Positions 5,708 through 8,547 of a stretch of 8,547 nucleotides of DNA are shown here, piece by piece (the first letter of the stretch is position 1; each line of letters begins with the position of its first letter). The stretch covers positions 1-8,547 of the forward strand of contig CAMYQS010000044.1 of the NCBI GenBank assembly GCA_947296835.1, read 5' to 3'. The DNA is from an uncultured Atopostipes sp. (GTDB taxonomy: Bacteria > Bacillota > Bacilli > Lactobacillales > Carnobacteriaceae_A). The position numbers and the translations under genes are program-made. Below the pieces are notes generated by a model, which saw nothing but the letters and a program-made list of their open reading frames with translations, did no database searches and was not told the DNA's origin.

Positions 5708-7027
5708 ATGTTTAAGAATAAAAAATCAAAAATAATGTTGGGGCTTACTTCAGTTACTCTATTATTAGCAGCGTGTGGTAATGCTGAAGAAGATACAACG
5801 AAAGATGCGAATGTTGATTCGGCTTCTGATGTAGAAGAGGTAGAAATTGACTTTTGGCATATGTATACGGACGGTGTGATGGCTGAAGAAGTTTTACCAG
5901 AAGTTATTGCAGCTTTCGAAGATGATAATCCGCATATTACAGTTAACCACTTAGGTACAAACTTCTTTGACTACTGGACAAAATTAAACACAGCGATTGC
6001 TGGACAAGTAGCACCTGACTTAGCAATGAACGACTCATCAACAGTTCCAGCTCGAGCAGCGAATAATATTTTAGTGCCATTAAACCAATACATTGAAGCA
6101 GATGACTTCGATACTAGTGTGTATTACCCCGTATTAATGGATGCAATGGAATATGAAGGTGACTACTATGGTATCGCGAATGATACAGACGTACGAGTCT
6201 TATACTGGAATAAAGAACATTTTAGAGAAGCTGGTTTAGATCCAGACATACCACCAAAAAACTGGGAAGAATTAATCGAATTCACTGAACTATTGACAAA
6301 AACAAACGACGACGGTAGTATCCAACAAATGGGCTTCACACCTGATATGTGGTTAAGTAACATCCAAGTTCATACATTAGCATGGACGAATGGTGGAGAG
6401 TTCTGGGATGAAGATTTAAACCCAACATTTATGGATCCAAAAAACCTAGAAGCCGTTGAGTTTATAAAATACTTCCAAGACTTTTATGGGGTTGAAGAGA
6501 TGTCAGCATTCCGTTCAGAAGCTGGTGTAATGGACCATGGTCCATTTGTTGACGGACGTTTATCGATGGTAATGGATGTAGGAAACTTAACGCGTACTAT
6601 CTTACGTGAAAAACCAGATATGGATTATGGGATTGCTACTTTACCTCATGCGGGTGATCCAGTAACATATTCGGCTGGCTTTAACTACGAGATTATCGAC
6701 AATGGTGACGATGCAAAAGCACGAGCATCATGGGATTTCTTAAAATATATTACCAGCGAAGAAGTACAAAAGCGTTTTGTTGAAGAAACAGGTAGTCTAT
6801 CATCTAACCGTCTAGCTGCAGAAGCGGATGAGTTTATGAAAGATGAAAATTGGGCAGCAATTGTTGCTCAAATGGAACATGCTCGTTTCATCGAATTTAT
6901 TCCACAACATCCAAACTGGAACGGATCCTTAGTGACCGTTCAAGAGGCAGTATTATCAGATGGCATCCCAGTAGAAGAAGCGATGCTAGAAGCACAGAAT
7001 CAAGCTGAGCAAGCTGTTAATCAATAA
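5708..7027 (+). CDS. Extracellular sugar-binding lipoprotein of a CUT1 ABC transporter (solute-binding family 1)
   Basis: Membrane-anchored receptor that captures a sugar, probably an oligosaccharide, outside the cell and delivers it to the two permeases. The signal peptide is classical: MFKNKKSK, a hydrophobic core, then lipobox LLAAC with the lipidated Cys at residue 23, followed by an acidic linker. The mature part begins EEVEIDFWHMYTDG and carries family features: GQVAPDLAMNDSS, LVPLNQYIEADDF, YYGIANDTDVRVLYWNKEHF, PPKNWEELIEFTELL, the variable-loop FVDGRLSMVMD, and the helix SWDFLKYITSEEVQKRFVEE. Length of 439 residues is typical. Starting at 5672 instead would put twelve charged residues before the signal peptide and spoil the lipoprotein architecture. 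A stem-loop follows the gene. The ligand cannot be predicted; aromatic residues suggest sugar stacking. Confidence 0.94.
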   Translation: MFKNKKSKIMLGLTSVTLLLAACGNAEEDTTKDANVDSASDVEEVEIDFWHMYTDGVMAEEVLPEVIAAFEDDNPHITVNHLGTNFFDYWTKLNTAIAGQVAPDLAMNDSSTVPARAANNILVPLNQYIEADDFDTSVYYPVLMDAMEYEGDYYGIANDTDVRVLYWNKEHFREAGLDPDIPPKNWEELIEFTELLTKTNDDGSIQQMGFTPDMWLSNIQVHTLAWTNGGEFWDEDLNPTFMDPKNLEAVEFIKYFQDFYGVEEMSAFRSEAGVMDHGPFVDGRLSMVMDVGNLTRTILREKPDMDYGIATLPHAGDPVTYSAGFNYEIIDNGDDAKARASWDFLKYITSEEVQKRFVEETGSLSSNRLAAEADEFMKDENWAAIVAQMEHARFIEFIPQHPNWNGSLVTVQEAVLSDGIPVEEAMLEAQNQAEQAVNQ

Positions 7028-7041
7028 TTAACAATTTAATC

Positions 7042-7081
7042 ATTCAATGCTGATCATTCGATTGGCATTGAATTTTCTTCT
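7042..7081 (+). terminator. Intra-operon stem-loop with T-rich tail, probable partial terminator or mRNA stabiliser
   Basis: ATTCAATGC (7042-7050) pairs perfectly with GCATTGAAT (7065-7073). The apparent loop extends the stem by two G-U and three Watson-Crick pairs, giving about 14 bp and the tetraloop ATTC. TTTTCTTCT overlaps and follows the arm. It lies 14 bases after the binding-protein stop and before the next permease's GGAGG. Such hairpins commonly lower expression of permeases relative to binding protein. Effect here is inferred. Confidence 0.65.
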
Positions 7082-7099
7082 AACTATTGGAGGAATACA

Positions 7100-8002
7100 A
7101 TGAAAAAGAAATTAACGAAAAAACAAAAAGAAGCGATTACGGGTTATTTATTTTTCCTACCCGCATTAATTAATCTGGTGTTTTTATTAGGAATTCCGAT
7201 TTTATATGCACTATATATTAGTTTTACGGACTATAACCTTTATAATGATATGAATTTTATCGGACTGCAAAACTATCGCAATCTATTCAATGATCGATTA
7301 TTTTATAAAAGTTTAGAGAATACACTTTTCCACGTAATATTTAGTATTCCTGTGAATACAACAATTGGTGTTTCACTCGCTTTATTATTGAATAATCAAC
7401 AACTAAAAGGATTAAAGATATTCCGTACGACTTTCTTACTGCCAACTGTTGTATCTGGTGTTGCGGTAACATTATTATGGCAATGGATTCTAGATCCAAA
7501 CTTTGGTTTAATCAACAGCTTTTTAATGAACTTTGGTGTACAAGGACCAGGATGGCTAACCGATAGTGCATGGTCAAAGCCATCGATTATATTAATGAAT
7601 TCTTGGTCAGTTGGTGGAACGATGATGATTTACTTAGCCGGTCTGCAGGGCATTCCCAAAACATTATATGATTCTGCTACCATTGATGGGGCGGGATCAT
7701 TCAGGCGATTTTGGCATGTAACAGTACCGATGCTTTCACCAACCATCTTTTTCAATATGATTACCGGTGCGATTGGTGCATTCCAAGTCTTCACAGAAGC
7801 CTATATAATGACGGGCGGCGGACCAAACAACTCGACGCTATACTATGCGTATCATTTATATAATAAGGCCTTTTCTGACCTTCAGTTAGGATATGCGTCC
7901 GCAATGGGCTGGATATTAATGTTGATAACCTTAGTGTTAACATTGCTTGCCATACGAATCAGTACCAAGTATGTGCATTATGAGGGTGGGCAACGAAATT
8001 AA
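7100..8002 (+). CDS. Carbohydrate ABC transporter permease, MalF/UgpA-type (CUT1)
   Basis: Second membrane subunit of the importer, pairing with the MalG-type permease encoded upstream. A basic N-terminus (MKKKLTKKQKEAITGYLFFL) leads into six predicted membrane segments. The branch signature PALINLVFLLGIPILYALYI followed by SFTDYN is present. The ATPase-docking loop reads YDSATIDGAGSFRRFWHVTV from about residue 190; the usual EAA is DSA here, a common variation in MalF-type subunits. The late motif FTEAYIMTGGGPNNSTLYY is intact. Length of 300 residues is standard. ATG is preceded by GGAGG (7089-7093) with six bases of spacing. It is separated from the binding-protein gene by the hairpin at 7042-7081 and followed after 21 bases by the ROK-like gene. 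Confidence 0.94.
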   Translation: MKKKLTKKQKEAITGYLFFLPALINLVFLLGIPILYALYISFTDYNLYNDMNFIGLQNYRNLFNDRLFYKSLENTLFHVIFSIPVNTTIGVSLALLLNNQQLKGLKIFRTTFLLPTVVSGVAVTLLWQWILDPNFGLINSFLMNFGVQGPGWLTDSAWSKPSIILMNSWSVGGTMMIYLAGLQGIPKTLYDSATIDGAGSFRRFWHVTVPMLSPTIFFNMITGAIGAFQVFTEAYIMTGGGPNNSTLYYAYHLYNKAFSDLQLGYASAMGWILMLITLVLTLLAIRISTKYVHYEGGQRN

Positions 8003-8023
8003 ATATAGAAAGAGGGCATAGGG

Positions 8024-8547
8024 TTGACTGATCAGTATACAATTGCTTTAGATGTTGGTCACACATTTATACGTAGTGCTCTGCTGGATGATAGAGGACA
8101 TATTCTACCGGATAGTTTTTCTATATTTTCCTCGAAGTCCTCTCATTCTAAAGAGATTATGCTAAAAAATATTGTGAAAATTATTAAATTCAATATAAAC
8201 TCTGTTCTACATCCTGACTTTGAAATACAACACATCGGTTTTTCACTACCGGATGACTTCATTCAAAATAGGGCTCAAGAATTCATTGATGAGATGAAAC
8301 TAAATGTTCTCTTACAGAAAGAGGCATCTATCGTATCTAAGCTCAGTTCAACTTGTGCTTTTCATTTTGAACAAACATCCTATCTCTTCGGACTTGGAGA
8401 ACATATCCTTCGAAAAAATAGTGAGAGAAACCAAAAGGTGCTGTATGTATTGTTAGGCTCTGAGATGAGCTATACGATATTAGATAAAGGTGTTTCTAGC
8501 ACTATAGACAGAGATACAACGGATTCACGAAAATACCTTTCCGGTGT
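8024..8547 (+). CDS. Divergent ROK-like (ASKHA fold) protein, partial, runs off right edge
   Basis: The first 174 codons are in the window, starting at TTG 8024-8026 with AGAGGG (8011-8016) seven bases upstream. The next in-frame ATG is 46 codons in, too far to keep the fold. The opening IALDVGHTFIRSALLDDRGH resembles the ROK phosphate-1 strand-loop (usually DxGGT), with His for a Gly. HIGFSLPDDF (about 70-79) corresponds to the usual GIGxPGPVD strand. Where active ROK kinases have ENDANxAALGE, this reads LLQKEASIVSK (about 96-106). Where they have LGTGVGGG, this reads LLGSEMSYT (about 143-151). So the catalytic Asp and the phosphate-2 Gly-rich loop appear missing. There is no N-terminal winged helix as in NagC/XylR. 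Last gene seen in the transporter operon; probably sugar-related sensing rather than kinase activity. Family call is moderate because the C-terminal half is absent. Confidence 0.65.
   Translation, partial: MTDQYTIALDVGHTFIRSALLDDRGHILPDSFSIFSSKSSHSKEIMLKNIVKIIKFNINSVLHPDFEIQHIGFSLPDDFIQNRAQEFIDEMKLNVLLQKEASIVSKLSSTCAFHFEQTSYLFGLGEHILRKNSERNQKVLYVLLGSEMSYTILDKGVSSTIDRDTTDSRKYLSG

Noticed and set aside
6166..6363. 65-codon minus-strand open frame
   Set aside because: Shadow inside the binding-protein gene; no ribosome site or recognisable product.
1..8547. CRISPR array, tRNA/rRNA genes, insertion sequence or phage attachment site
   Set aside because: No regularly spaced repeats, cloverleaf-like segments, transposase-like frames or terminal inverted repeats were found; the broken genes show point lesions, not insertions.

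Overview
The window looks like chromosome of a low-GC Gram-positive bacterium (Bacillota, probably Bacillales or Lactobacillales). The support is AT-rich DNA, strong GGAGG/GAGGTGAG ribosome binding sites, a Gram-positive type lipobox on a binding protein, TTG starts, a CcpA-like cre sequence, and gene families common in that phylum (DUF1538, CAP/SCP, stress-type SDR, DUF624/YesL, AraC). The genus cannot be named from the sequence.

Left part (1-3112), minus strand, appears to be decaying. The first gene encodes a DUF1538 membrane protein and runs off the left edge. It carries an in-frame TGA (675-677) and a frameshift near 528. A 240-bp spacer follows, holding a plus-strand coding remnant that also needs a frameshift to read. 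Next is an intact membrane-anchored CAP-domain protein (1419-2039) with its own terminator. Then comes a short-chain dehydrogenase (2132-3027) broken by a TAG after about 22 residues and by an apparent GA duplication near its C-terminus; it also has a clear terminator. CAP is the only intact gene in this part. Either pseudogenisation is under way here or the sequence quality is poor; only reads or a sister strain can decide.

Right part (3113-8547) is a complete-looking carbohydrate uptake locus arranged divergently. On the minus strand an AraC-family regulator is followed 14 nt later by a DUF624 (YesL-like) membrane protein. On the plus strand lie a MalG-type permease (TTG start), a lipoprotein sugar-binding protein, a MalF-type permease, and the first 174 codons of a divergent ROK-like protein. 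No ATPase is encoded in the window, so a shared MsmX-type ATPase elsewhere is likely.

The 196-bp divergent intergenic region is the most informative control element. Two bipartite direct repeats (TTTTGGCA-N7-ATAAA), exactly 21 bp apart, touch a -35 box and are the probable AraC-protein operator. A cre-like CcpA site lies at the predicted transcription start. A 14-bp stem-loop with a T-rich tail between the binding-protein and second permease genes probably sets a high binding-protein to permease ratio. The most unusual protein is the ROK-like product: it keeps the ROK fold signature but has lost the recognisable phosphate-binding and catalytic motifs, so it may be a sugar-sensing pseudokinase rather than an enzyme.
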